The translations under genes and the position numbers were made by a program. A model generated the notes under the pieces. That model was not told the origin of the DNA. It saw nothing but the letters and a program-made list of their open reading frames with translations, and ran no database searches. From JBCCGR01 sp039029195 (GTDB taxonomy: Bacteria; Pseudomonadota; Alphaproteobacteria; Rhizobiales; Rhizobiaceae): a stretch of 64,000 bases of DNA. Of the stretch, positions 1 to 8,258 are shown piece after piece (position 1 is the stretch's first letter; every line of letters starts with the position of its first letter). The stretch spans positions 1-64,000 of the forward strand of contig JBCCGR010000002.1 in the NCBI GenBank assembly GCA_039029195.1, in the 5' to 3' direction.

Positions 1-39
1 CTTCGGATTCGGGCTGCGACGCAGCTCCGGCAGAGGTAA
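1..39 (+). CDS. possible 3' end of an upstream gene
   Basis: The first 39 bases are GC-rich and can be read as thirteen codons ending in TAA at 37-39. The base composition then changes abruptly to AT-rich. This could be the tail of a gene entering from the left, but the other two forward frames also stay open here for a short distance, so neither frame nor product can be decided. Confidence 0.2.
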   Translation, partial: LRIRAATQLRQR

Positions 40-240
40 TGTTAATCAATCGTTAATCCGCAAGCCAACACCTATACTATAAATAAACAGTTATAGATAA
101 CAGAAATGGTAAATATTAATTCGTAAAAATTGAATTAAATTGGATGTAATATTGCAGTGTTAACGTTAATAATATGCAATAAATATTACGTGAATTCGAT
201 ATGTTAACAAGCAAGGGGTGAAAACACCGGGGAATAACCC
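40..240 (+). promoter_or_regulatory. AT-rich upstream region with a CtrA-like box
   Basis: This 200-base stretch is far richer in A and T than the coding DNA and is littered with TTAA and GTTAAT words. One pair, TTAA at 42-45 and TTAA at 53-56, has exactly seven bases between, which is the spacing of the alphaproteobacterial CtrA binding site TTAA-N7-TTAA. It lies upstream of the polysaccharide export genes, so cell-cycle control of these genes is a reasonable inference but is not shown. The short GGGG run near 230 may serve as ribosome binding site for the GTG start at 241. Confidence 0.45.
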
Positions 241-1476
241 GTGAATCGAAACGTCCTGACATCGGTATTCGATCAGATCGTGGTCAGCGGAACCATGTTC
301 GGATTGAATCTGCTTTTAATAAGCGCGGCCGATCCGGGCGCTTATGGTCAGTTCATCCTCATCTACTCGCTCACCCTGCTGGCATTTGGTGCACAAAACG
401 CGCTGGTGCTGGTGCCGGTGAATGTGCTCCTGCCTGGGCGCAGCACCCGGCGCCAGATGGCAACCCTTCGCATGCTGTCGACCGTCGATCTGGCTGTGGT
501 TGGCAGCGCGGCATTGCTGGTTGCGCTGCTTGCCCGCGCGTTCGGCCTCTCCTGGGTCCTGTGTTTCAGCGCGTTCTTTCTCGCGGTGACTTCGTCGTGG
601 CGCGAACTTGCCCGTGCCGTGTGCCTGACTCGCCAGCAGCCACGTAAGCTGCTGGAAGTGGATTGTTCTGCGATGGCGGGCGCCGTCATTTCGGTGGCGG
701 CACTTTGGCAATGGCTGGAGCCACAAACTGCGGTGTTGGTTGGATTGAGCATCGGCAATGCAGTGGCCGCGCTGATGTTTTCCCCGCCCTTCTTTCGGGA
801 TCCACAACGCATCCGACGCAGCATTCTGCGCTATCAGGGATATTGGAAGAAGAGCCGCTGGGCCTTGCTAGGCGCCGCCCTGACCGAAGGGCAGTTGCGC
901 CTTCACGTTTTCATTCTTCAACTGGCGAAGGGAAGTGCTGCGCTGGGCCTTGTGCAGGCCGGCCGGGTACTTGTGAATCCGATCTCCATGATCGCGTTCG
1001 CCTGGATTCGCGCCATCCGGCCAACCATCGCGCATCATATTCACGCGCGGGATCATCAGTCTGCCATGCGGACGATCATCACCGGCACATCGGTGCTGAT
1101 GATGTTTGGCATCGTCTATCTGATTGCGCTGTGGCTGGCCCTGCCGCACATCCGGCTTTATCTTTCAGCCATTCAGGCTCCGGCGTTTGAAAATCTCCTT
1201 ATGCTGTGGAGCCTGTTTGCAATCATCAATCTGCCGTCGCTTTGCTTCAGCGTCTATTTGCAGGCAACCCACCGCTATCGTGATCTGACGGCCTGCGCGG
1301 CGGCCTCCGTTCTGGCTTCGAGCCTTCTGATGGCATCGCTGTTTTTCGACGTCGATCTCACCTGGGCCATTGTTGCCTTGATGGTGGGCGAGGTGGTCAT
1401 GATCGCGGGTCTGATTGCAGCCATCCGGCGCGACTTTGTGCGAACCACGCAAGCTGCGGGTGATCTTCATGCTTGA
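241..1476 (+). CDS. Wzx-like polysaccharide flippase / multi-span membrane protein
   Basis: The 411-residue product is almost entirely hydrophobic and can be divided into about ten to twelve membrane segments, the length and pattern of polysaccharide flippases of the MOP superfamily (Wzx/RfbX type). Such proteins move lipid-linked repeat units across the inner membrane. No diagnostic motif is visible, so the call rests on hydropathy, size and context: a polymerase/ligase-like gene and a glycosyltransferase follow with overlapping ends. The start is GTG at 241 with a purine-rich stretch upstream. Its stop overlaps the next start by eight bases, which argues for translational coupling. Confidence 0.62.
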   Translation: MNRNVLTSVFDQIVVSGTMFGLNLLLISAADPGAYGQFILIYSLTLLAFGAQNALVLVPVNVLLPGRSTRRQMATLRMLSTVDLAVVGSAALLVALLARAFGLSWVLCFSAFFLAVTSSWRELARAVCLTRQQPRKLLEVDCSAMAGAVISVAALWQWLEPQTAVLVGLSIGNAVAALMFSPPFFRDPQRIRRSILRYQGYWKKSRWALLGAALTEGQLRLHVFILQLAKGSAALGLVQAGRVLVNPISMIAFAWIRAIRPTIAHHIHARDHQSAMRTIITGTSVLMMFGIVYLIALWLALPHIRLYLSAIQAPAFENLLMLWSLFAIINLPSLCFSVYLQATHRYRDLTACAAASVLASSLLMASLFFDVDLTWAIVALMVGEVVMIAGLIAAIRRDFVRTTQAAGDLHA

Positions 1477-2803
1477 TCGCGCAGTCCCAGCTTTTCCTGT
1501 GACACATCAAACGGCGGTGGCCAGGCTGGCCTCCCGTGCGGCTTCGTTCGTGCCTGCCTTGGTGTTGCTTGATCCGCTGCTGATCTGGCCGCTGCTCTAT
1601 GCCGAACAATTGGCAAAGCGCGTGTCGATCATCAGCTCGGGTGCGGATCATACGTCGTACCTTTTGCACAAGGTCTGGTTCCCGCCGCTGCTGGTTTTAG
1701 TGGTACTTTTGTTTGCGCTCACCAGTCCGCAAAAGGCCAATCTGAGGCTTCGGCAAATCTCGTTTTGGGTGATTGGCTTTTTGTGGGCGGGGCTCAGTGT
1801 CGTCTGGGCAATTGAGCCATCGATTTCGGCAAACCGTCTAATCCTGCAGATCATTATCGCCGCGACCCTGTGGTTCGCTTTCATGACCGCCGATGACAGA
1901 AAGCGCATTCTTGACGCCGTCTTCTGGGTGATGGTGGTAACTGCCATTGTCAATCTGGCAAGCGTGCTGACGCAGGTTCCAGGACCACTCGGCTATGAGG
2001 GCATTTATGAGCACAAGAACAATCTGGGTGCCTTTGCCACGCTGACGCTGCTGATTGCGGCCTTGAAATTTCCCGATGCGGGTCGTGTGACCCGCTGGGC
2101 CTGTTTCGCCCTCATACCCGTCTGCCTGGTTCTGCTGGTTCTCAGCCAGTCCAAAACATCTGCCGGTTTGCTGCCACTTTCTCTGGCACTGGGGGCTGCT
2201 GCGATCCTGCTGAACCGGCTGGTCTATCTTTCAGTTGCACTGTTCCCGATCCTGCTGGTGCTGGTGGCCGCGCTGATCATTGTCATTCTGGATGCGACCG
2301 TAAACATCGATGGCTGGGATATCGCTCAATTGGTGACGGGGGACGCAACCTTCACCGGGCGCACCGATATCTGGAATTATGCTCTGCGCTACATCAGCGA
2401 TCAGCCCTTCATGGGTTACGGTTTCCGTTCGTTCTGGGACATTGGTGCCAGTTCCCCCAGCCGCGAAATGGGACTGGGCTTTGTCGCCACCACCACCCAT
2501 GGGCACAATGGCTATATCGACATTCTTTTGAACGGCGGGCTGATTGCGCTGTTTCTATTTGTGCCGGTCCTGTGGATCGGCCTTCAGGCCTGTGGGCGCA
2601 TCGCGCAGCGGCATATTGCAAAAAGCATGGCCTGCGCGTCGCTGCTCCTGTTTTTCATTTTTTACAATCTTCTGGAGACATCGTTTTTCTACGGTGCGCA
2701 CACGGTGTTTGTGCTTTTTCAGATCATCTGGCTTCACATCATATTTACGCAGAAGGAAGAAGCGCAGCCATTGCCGCTGATACAGGTGAGGATCGATCGA
2801 TGA
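1469..2803 (+). CDS. O-antigen ligase / Wzy-like polymerase family protein
   Basis: The product is 444 residues if the ATG at 1469 is used. It has a row of membrane helices and a large soluble loop in the C-terminal half (roughly residues 275-345), containing the stretch MGYGFRSFWD and a later GHNGYID. This is the layout of the O-antigen ligase/Wzy/ExoQ family, which polymerises or ligates lipid-linked repeats on the periplasmic side; the HNGYID-type segment is typical of the family. A longer frame from 1415 exists but its extra residues overlap the flippase and look non-native. The stop shares ATGA with the next gene. Polymerase or ligase cannot be told apart from sequence alone. Confidence 0.75.
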   Translation: MLDRAVPAFPVTHQTAVARLASRAASFVPALVLLDPLLIWPLLYAEQLAKRVSIISSGADHTSYLLHKVWFPPLLVLVVLLFALTSPQKANLRLRQISFWVIGFLWAGLSVVWAIEPSISANRLILQIIIAATLWFAFMTADDRKRILDAVFWVMVVTAIVNLASVLTQVPGPLGYEGIYEHKNNLGAFATLTLLIAALKFPDAGRVTRWACFALIPVCLVLLVLSQSKTSAGLLPLSLALGAAAILLNRLVYLSVALFPILLVLVAALIIVILDATVNIDGWDIAQLVTGDATFTGRTDIWNYALRYISDQPFMGYGFRSFWDIGASSPSREMGLGFVATTTHGHNGYIDILLNGGLIALFLFVPVLWIGLQACGRIAQRHIAKSMACASLLLFFIFYNLLETSFFYGAHTVFVLFQIIWLHIIFTQKEEAQPLPLIQVRIDR

Positions 2804-3681
2804 AGAGCGTGTCGATCGCCATCCCCACACTCGCAAGGCCCAGCCTGAAAGATGTGCTGCGCTCGCTTGCGGCGCAAAAATATCCTCACAGTCTGGATGT
2901 GGAATTGCTAATTGCCGATGACGGCCCCACCCTCTCGGCACGGGAACTGGTGGCCGAAGTCAGCCTGCCGTTTCCGGTGAAGATGCTGGAGGTTTGTGCG
3001 CAGAACATTGCGGTTGCCCGCAACGCCTGTCTTTCCGCAGCAAAGGGAGATTTTCTCCTCTTCATCGATGATGATGAGATCGCAGGTGAAACCTGGATTG
3101 CGGATATGGCGCAGCAAATGGAGGAGACTGGCGCCGACTGCCTTTTTGCGCCGGTCCAACCGGTGTACCAGCCATCTGCGCCGGACTGGGTGACCAAGCT
3201 GAACCCGCTTTTTCCGGGTGAAATCAGAACGTCGCTGAAGGCTGAAACTGTGGTGGGTCGGACCGGGAACTCCGCCATTCGGATGGCGTTCGTTCACAAA
3301 AACAATCTCGAATTCGACACCCGCTACCGGCTGCAGGGAGAGGATCTCTTCTTCTTCAATCAGTGTGCAAAGGCAGGTGCGGATATGCGCGCGGTCTCGC
3401 ACCCTGCGGTGATGGAGAATGTCCGACCGCAGCAGCACCAGTTCAAGAACATCGTGAAGTCGCTGTTTCGGCGTGGCTACGTCTATGCCGATGTGCAGTT
3501 TCGCTGTGACCATCAGCGGCTGCGCGTGAAAACCTATCTGATTGGCACAAGCCTTGTGAAAATCGCAGTCGCAGGTCTGGCGCTGCCTGTGTCACCGCTG
3601 GCCGGTCCCACCATGGTCGCCAAGCAGATTTTCAGCCTCGCGCTCGACTTCGGCAAAATGAAACGCGTGATATTCGGGTGA
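2800..3681 (+). CDS. family 2 glycosyltransferase
   Basis: The 293-residue product begins KSVSIAIPTLARP, the usual opening strand of a GT-A fold family 2 glycosyltransferase, and carries the acidic cluster FIDDDEIAGE near residue 90, which fits the metal/nucleotide-sugar binding DxD region. It should transfer a sugar from a nucleotide donor onto a growing lipid-linked oligosaccharide at the cytoplasmic face. The ATG at 2800 overlaps the previous stop (ATGA), so it belongs to the flippase-polymerase transcript; an upstream frame from 2572 is only a shadow within the previous gene. The hydrophobic stretch near the C-terminus (about residues 245-275) may attach it to the membrane. Donor and acceptor are unknown. 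Confidence 0.8.
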   Translation: MKSVSIAIPTLARPSLKDVLRSLAAQKYPHSLDVELLIADDGPTLSARELVAEVSLPFPVKMLEVCAQNIAVARNACLSAAKGDFLLFIDDDEIAGETWIADMAQQMEETGADCLFAPVQPVYQPSAPDWVTKLNPLFPGEIRTSLKAETVVGRTGNSAIRMAFVHKNNLEFDTRYRLQGEDLFFFNQCAKAGADMRAVSHPAVMENVRPQQHQFKNIVKSLFRRGYVYADVQFRCDHQRLRVKTYLIGTSLVKIAVAGLALPVSPLAGPTMVAKQIFSLALDFGKMKRVIFG

Positions 3682-3705
3682 TTTTTGCGAAGAGGCGCTC
3701 ACCCG
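3675..3705 (+). terminator. stem-loop between convergent genes
   Basis: CGGGTGA at 3675-3681 pairs with TCACCCG at 3699-3705 across a 17-base loop. The stem contains the stop codon of the forward glycosyltransferase gene and lies in the 30-base gap before the convergent WecG-type gene. It could stop transcription from either side. There is no long T tract, so strength is uncertain. Confidence 0.45.
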
Positions 3706-3711
3706 CAGATT

Positions 3712-4512
3712 CTAACCATAGCGCAGGACGGGGGGCTCACTGACCGGCGCCTGTTTGCGATTGATCCCGGTATATTGTTTTGCAACTTCCAGACAAAATA
3801 GCGGGTTGAGATAGGCATAGCGTCGCCACAGCCGTCCCGGTTCCATGCACAGGCGATAGAACCATTCAAGGCCGCGATCCTGCATCCAGGCTGGTGCCTG
3901 ACTGAGCAGTCCGGCGTGAAAATCGAACGCTGCCCCAACCGCCAGCAAAGGCATGGAAAGATCACGTGCATTTTCGAAGGCGAACACTTCCTGCCGGGGA
4001 CAACCCAGACCCACAAAGGCAATGCCCGCACCACTGGCAGAGATCTTTTCGATCATCTCCATGTTTTCAGCATCGGAAAGCTGCCGGAAGCGGGATGGCG
4101 TTGCGCCAGCAATCTTCAGGGCCGGAAACCGCTCACGCAGATTTTGCGTCAGTTTCTCTAAAACCCTGTCCTGGCTGCCATGGAAATAGACCGGCACGCC
4201 CTGTTGTTCTGCCGCCGCGCAAACCCTCAGCGTTAGTTCCGGTCCGTAGACCCGCTGCGTGAGGTTTTGTTTGTGCAACAGATTGAGCGCCCATCGCACC
4301 GGTTGCCCATCCGGCACAACCAGATCAAGCTGGTTGAGGCGATGCAGATGTTCGGGATCAAGCACCCCGGTCATCACGCCGTGCACGGCGAGTGCGGAAA
4401 CCGACAGAGCACGTTTTGTTCGGGCGTGATCGAGAATTCTGGCAACGGCTGCGTCATAGTCCACCGCGTCGATGTCGATGCCGCAGACGGAATATCGTCC
4501 CAGATCAATCAT
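3712..4512 (-). CDS. WecG/TagA/CpsF family glycosyltransferase
   Basis: The 266-residue protein has the family landmarks: VVPDGQPVRWA near residues 65-75 (the conserved DG segment) and FVGLGCPRQEVF near residue 170 (the GLGxPxQE motif). Members transfer N-acetylmannosaminuronate or related sugars to undecaprenyl-linked acceptors, or act in cell-wall and exopolysaccharide assembly. The start overlaps the stop of the upstream epimerase gene (ATGA), which itself overlaps a family 2 glycosyltransferase, so the three minus-strand genes form one tight operon. Length is ordinary for the family (about 240-270). The sugar transferred cannot be read from the sequence. Confidence 0.85.
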   Translation of the reverse strand: MIDLGRYSVCGIDIDAVDYDAAVARILDHARTKRALSVSALAVHGVMTGVLDPEHLHRLNQLDLVVPDGQPVRWALNLLHKQNLTQRVYGPELTLRVCAAAEQQGVPVYFHGSQDRVLEKLTQNLRERFPALKIAGATPSRFRQLSDAENMEMIEKISASGAGIAFVGLGCPRQEVFAFENARDLSMPLLAVGAAFDFHAGLLSQAPAWMQDRGLEWFYRLCMEPGRLWRRYAYLNPLFCLEVAKQYTGINRKQAPVSEPPVLRYG

Positions 4513-5585
4513 CCTGCGAGCGCCCGCCAGCGATCGGCACCATTGTCGTAGAGGTCTTCAACGATGGCTTTGATATCGTATTTGAGTTCGTAGCCGGGAT
4601 AGGCTTTCTGGAACTTTCGAATGTCACTGATCCACCAGATGTGATCGCCCGCCCGGTTTTCGTCGCTGTAGGACCAGTTGAGCTTGCGGCCTGACACCTC
4701 TTCGCAAAGGGCGATGGCTTCAAGCATGGAGCAGGAGGAGAATCGCCCGCCACCGATGTTGAACACCGAACCGGGAAGCGGGTTTTGCGTGAACTCCCAA
4801 AGTGTGCGTACCAGATCGCTGGAATGGATGTTGTCGCGCACCTGTTTCGCCTTGTAGCCAAACACCGTGTAGGGTTTGCCGGTCAGCGTGCACTGCATCA
4901 GATAGGCCAGAAAGCCGTGCAGTTCGGCGCCGGAATGGCCTGATCCGGTCAGGCAGCCACCGCGAAAGCATGCCGTTTTCAGCCCGAAGTAGCGGCCATA
5001 TTCCTGAACCATCAAATCAGCCGAGGCTTTCGACGCACCAAACACGCTGTGCATGCAGCCATCAATGCTCATGGTTTCATCGATGCCGTGCTCGAAATAG
5101 GGATGGTTTTTGTCGATTTCCCACCGCGTTTCGGTCTCAACCAGCGGCAGTTCGTTGGGCCGGTCGCCATAGACCTTGTTGGTCGACAGGAAGACGAATG
5201 CCGCATCGGGCGCGTGTTTGCGAACCGCTTCGAGCAGGTTCAGCGTTCCCACCGCATTGACCGTGAAATCCGTGTGCGGTTCGCGGGCCGCCCAGTCGTG
5301 ACTGGGTTGCGCGGCAGCGTGGATCACCGATGTAAGGTTTTTTCCAAGCTTCTTTATCAGCCGCTCGATCCCGTCCGCATTGCGAATGTCCAGCGTGTGA
5401 TGATGATAGGTTGGACAACGCGCCTGCAGATCCGCAATGCGCCATGACGTTGAGGCGGCTTCCCCGAAAAAATACGAGCGCATATCATTGTCGATGCCGT
5501 GCACGTCCATGCCGGACTCGGCAAAATGCAATACGGCTTCCGCTCCGATCAGACCGCCTGATCCTGTTACCAGAGTAACACTCAT
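4509..5585 (-). CDS. NAD-dependent epimerase/dehydratase, CDP-paratose 2-epimerase-like
   Basis: The 358-residue extended SDR opens with TLVTGSGGLIG, a GxxGxxG NAD-binding loop, and later has the lysine-containing segment FGASKASADL followed by VQEYGRYFGL. The overall pattern is closest to CDP-paratose/tyvelose 2-epimerase-like proteins. In a normal extended SDR the catalytic motif is YxxxK; here the tyrosine position is phenylalanine (codon TTT), so the usual acid/base chemistry may be altered or supplied by another residue. Its position between two glycosyltransferase genes, with four-base overlaps on both sides, points to making a nucleotide sugar for the polysaccharide. The exact substrate is not determined. 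Confidence 0.75.
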   Translation of the reverse strand: MSVTLVTGSGGLIGAEAVLHFAESGMDVHGIDNDMRSYFFGEAASTSWRIADLQARCPTYHHHTLDIRNADGIERLIKKLGKNLTSVIHAAAQPSHDWAAREPHTDFTVNAVGTLNLLEAVRKHAPDAAFVFLSTNKVYGDRPNELPLVETETRWEIDKNHPYFEHGIDETMSIDGCMHSVFGASKASADLMVQEYGRYFGLKTACFRGGCLTGSGHSGAELHGFLAYLMQCTLTGKPYTVFGYKAKQVRDNIHSSDLVRTLWEFTQNPLPGSVFNIGGGRFSSCSMLEAIALCEEVSGRKLNWSYSDENRAGDHIWWISDIRKFQKAYPGYELKYDIKAIVEDLYDNGADRWRALAG

Positions 5586-6673
5586 CCTGGTTTCCTTTGT
5601 GCTTGTGCCGGCATCTTCATGATCCGCGCCACGGTGCCGGGTGCGATCAACAATGCGATTGCTGCAAATAGTGTTGAAAGCGTTTTTGTGGGTTCCTGAG
5701 CCATTGGCACAAGGGAGTGGCGAAGCGATTTCGCCATGTACGACAGTGCCTGCTGCCCATCGCCCTGCGCCACCAAGCGCCGCGCGAAGTAGCGCATCTG
5801 GTAGGCATTGGCGGCTGTTGAATATCTGCGATGGATGTCCGGACGAACAGAGCGCACATAGGCATCAATCGCCTGCCAACCCTGAGCCATCGAGCCAACC
5901 TTGGCCGACAATCCCGCCTCGTGCAGACGATAGTCTGTCAGGATCCTGTCGACCCCTTCAAACCGGTACCGGCTGTGTATGGCCATTCGCAGCCAGCACT
6001 GATGATCCTCCCCAAAGGACGTGCCGGGCGCGGAAGCCTCGGGGTCAAACCATTGGGTCAGCCCGTCGCCCGAGCGCGGTTCGACAATGTCATCAAAGAT
6101 CGTCCGTCGAAAAAAGGCCGACGAACCGCCGGCAATTGGATTGCGGCAATAGACGTCAGCAACGCGAATGTTGCTTTGCTTGGGACGAAAGACCCGGTTG
6201 AGCTGATTGCCATTGGCATCAATGAACCGGCAATTGGCATAGCTCACCCCAACATCGGGATTGCGTTGCAGATGCGCCACATGGGCTTCGATCTTTTCCC
6301 GATGCCACAGATCGTCTGAATCAAGAAACGCAACGAACGCGCCCCGGGCAACGCGAAGCCCGGTATTGCGCGCGACTGACACGCCGCGGTTCTCCTGTCG
6401 CAGATAGTGGATACGCGGATCGCTGAAGGATTGGCAGATCTTGGCCGAGCCATCGGTCGAACCATCATCCACGAGTATGAGCTCGAAATTGGCGTATGTC
6501 TGATCGAGTGCTGACTGGATTGTTTCAGCAAGATAGTGTTCCGCATTGTAAATTGGAACAATAACACTCGCCAGTCCGGATGCAGAATTAACCAATTCAA
6601 TTAACCTAGGCTGGAGAACTCTTTTGATTTCGGTCGAATTCAAAATATTAAATTGATAGCTAACAGCCAACAT
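5582..6673 (-). CDS. family 2 glycosyltransferase
   Basis: A clear GT2 domain begins around residue 35 with ASVIVPIYNAEHYL, followed by LILVDDGSTDGS and FLDSDDLW (the DxD-type metal site). The 363-residue length with a helical C-terminal tail is usual. Start choice is uncertain: ATG at 6673 is given, TTG lies one codon upstream, and the AT-rich first 30 codons do not look like typical family sequence, so a downstream TTG near 6597 is also possible. The gene is first in a three-gene minus-strand operon and shares ATGA with the epimerase gene. It probably adds one sugar of the repeat unit in the cytoplasm. Confidence 0.8.
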   Translation of the reverse strand: MLAVSYQFNILNSTEIKRVLQPRLIELVNSASGLASVIVPIYNAEHYLAETIQSALDQTYANFELILVDDGSTDGSAKICQSFSDPRIHYLRQENRGVSVARNTGLRVARGAFVAFLDSDDLWHREKIEAHVAHLQRNPDVGVSYANCRFIDANGNQLNRVFRPKQSNIRVADVYCRNPIAGGSSAFFRRTIFDDIVEPRSGDGLTQWFDPEASAPGTSFGEDHQCWLRMAIHSRYRFEGVDRILTDYRLHEAGLSAKVGSMAQGWQAIDAYVRSVRPDIHRRYSTAANAYQMRYFARRLVAQGDGQQALSYMAKSLRHSLVPMAQEPTKTLSTLFAAIALLIAPGTVARIMKMPAQAQRKPG

Positions 6674-6676
6674 CAA

Positions 6677-6755
6677 GTTGTTCGGATAATTAAACTTCTG
6701 GGTTAATGATTAATGCGGCAGGGTAAGCGCGTTAATATTTGTAAACAGGCTGGCA
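6677..6755. promoter_or_regulatory. AT-rich divergent promoter region
   Basis: This short gap separates the divergent glycosyltransferase operon (minus) and the sugar transferase gene (plus). It has several TTAA/GTTAAT words (TTAA at 6690, 6703, 6710 and 6732), like the region upstream of 241, but none of the pairs has the seven-base spacing of a CtrA site. A shared AT-rich regulator is possible; no clear sigma-70 hexamers are seen. Confidence 0.35.
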
Positions 6756-7424
6756 ATGTCGGTTGTTGAGGAGGCAACGGCAAAATCCGGTCTGGTTGCC
6801 AACAGCCTCGGGCTGAGCGCTGAGCGATGCCGGCACTCGCGGGCAAAACGTGTCATCGACATCGCAGGCGCCGGGATTGGCCTTGTTCTGCTTTCGCCAC
6901 TGCTGTTGTTTCTGGCGCTCGCAACAAAGGGGCAGGACGCTGGCCCTGTGTTCTTCAGGCAGCGCCGCTCCGGCCTCAACGGTCAAGAGTTTCTGATCTG
7001 GAAATTCAGAACCATGCGGCATGATCCGGCCCAAACCGAGTTTCACCAGACCAATGGCCGTGATGATCCAAGGGTCACGCGACTTGGGCGCTGGATGCGA
7101 TCCAACAATCTGGATGAGTTGCCACAGCTTTTGAACGTGATCACGGGCGACATGTCGCTTGTCGGGCCGCGGCCACACCCTGTTGCGCTCGACCGGGAGC
7201 TGGAGCCTTTGGCAGATCACTACCGGCTTCGCCACCTTGTAAAGCCAGGCATTACCGGGCTTGCCCAGATTTCCGGTCACCGGGGAGCGGTGAAATCCGC
7301 TCAAGCTCTTGAGCAGCGATTGACGAGTGATCTTCACTACATCCGGAACTGGAGCCTGATGAAAGACTTCGCGATCATCATCAAAACCGTGGCGTCGCGC
7401 CCAGCCTTTGACAACGCCTATTGA
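6756..7424 (+). CDS. ExoY-type undecaprenyl-phosphate sugar phosphotransferase
   Basis: The 222-residue protein belongs to the bacterial sugar transferase family that starts repeat-unit synthesis by moving a hexose-1-phosphate onto undecaprenyl phosphate. One membrane segment (about residues 33-55) precedes the cytoplasmic catalytic domain, which contains RRSGLNGQEFLIWKFRTM, LDELPQLLNV, LVGPRPHP and KPGITGLAQISG, all signature blocks of the family. It is the short ExoY/WcaJ-core form without extra N-terminal helices. It is transcribed away from the glycosyltransferase operon and probably supplies the priming step for the whole 241-7424 locus. Confidence 0.9.
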   Translation: MSVVEEATAKSGLVANSLGLSAERCRHSRAKRVIDIAGAGIGLVLLSPLLLFLALATKGQDAGPVFFRQRRSGLNGQEFLIWKFRTMRHDPAQTEFHQTNGRDDPRVTRLGRWMRSNNLDELPQLLNVITGDMSLVGPRPHPVALDRELEPLADHYRLRHLVKPGITGLAQISGHRGAVKSAQALEQRLTSDLHYIRNWSLMKDFAIIIKTVASRPAFDNAY

Positions 7425-7457
7425 TCAATCGCGCGGGGAGTTGGTCGCGGAAGGTGC

Positions 7458-8255
7458 CTAATTTCGAGCTGCAATCAACCGTTCGGCGATTTCGACGAAC
7501 CCCGCACCACCACGATGCGATGCAATCCAGGCCGGTTCGGCGTCAATCCTGCCCTTGAAATCTGCCACATTCGCCACGCCGCAGGCATTGCGGAAATAGC
7601 CGAACATTGGCGCATCATTGGGGCTGTCACCCACGAACACAATGCGCTCATTTTTCGTTTCGATGTCCATGGACAGCACATCAGCACAAAAGGTGCGGGC
7701 CATGGTCAGCTTGTCATAGTCACCAAACCAGCCATTCACATGGATGGAAGAGACTTTGGCAATCGCGCCCTCCTCTTCAAAAATCGCCTTGATGCGCGCA
7801 ATCTCATCGTCGGCAAGCGGTGGAACGTCCTCGCAGAAATCGATGGCCAAATCGGCCACCCGAAAGGGCTGGTCTGCCGAAATGGCGGCACCAGGCACTT
7901 CTGAGCGAACCCGTTCATTGATCCGGTCAAAGCGCGCCGGGTTTTTCAGGTGCGGCTCAAGCGAGGGATGGTATTTGCGCCACATGGTTTGGCTGGCAGC
8001 ATCATAGGCGTAGTAAAACGCGCCGTTCTCACCCACCACACCATCCACCGGCCAGAAGCGGGCAATCATATCGCACCAGCCAGCGGGTCTGCCGGTGACA
8101 GGCGCGACCTTGATGCCGCAATTGTGCAAATCTTCCAGTGCTTTGTAGGCGTCCGCCATTAATCGGCCATCGGTCGTGATGGTGTCGTCGATATCGGCCA
8201 GCACCACATCAATTTGCGCGGCCGTTTCGGCGGACATTTTCGAGATCGGACGCAT
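7458..8255 (-). CDS. HAD superfamily hydrolase (sugar-phosphatase type)
   Basis: The 265-residue protein shows HAD motif I as VVLADIDDTITTDG, a threonine in PVTGRP as motif II, a lysine further on, and motif IV as FVGDSPNDAPMF; the arrangement fits the IIB cap group that includes sucrose- and mannosyl-glycerate phosphatases. It should hydrolyse a small phosphate ester in the cytoplasm. The ATG at 8255 is chosen; TTG at 8258 and ATG at 8237 are alternatives. The stop of the preceding dehydrogenase gene begins one base away from the TTG, so the two are co-transcribed and probably act on the same three- or four-carbon polyol phosphate. The substrate is inferred only from this pairing. Confidence 0.78.
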   Translation of the reverse strand: MRPISKMSAETAAQIDVVLADIDDTITTDGRLMADAYKALEDLHNCGIKVAPVTGRPAGWCDMIARFWPVDGVVGENGAFYYAYDAASQTMWRKYHPSLEPHLKNPARFDRINERVRSEVPGAAISADQPFRVADLAIDFCEDVPPLADDEIARIKAIFEEEGAIAKVSSIHVNGWFGDYDKLTMARTFCADVLSMDIETKNERIVFVGDSPNDAPMFGYFRNACGVANVADFKGRIDAEPAWIASHRGGAGFVEIAERLIAARN

Positions 8256-8258
8256 CAA

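Noticed and set aside
6588..6735. CtrA boxes around the divergent glycosyltransferase/sugar transferase gap
   Set aside because: Many TTAA words occur but pairs are spaced by 3, 9 or more bases, not 7.
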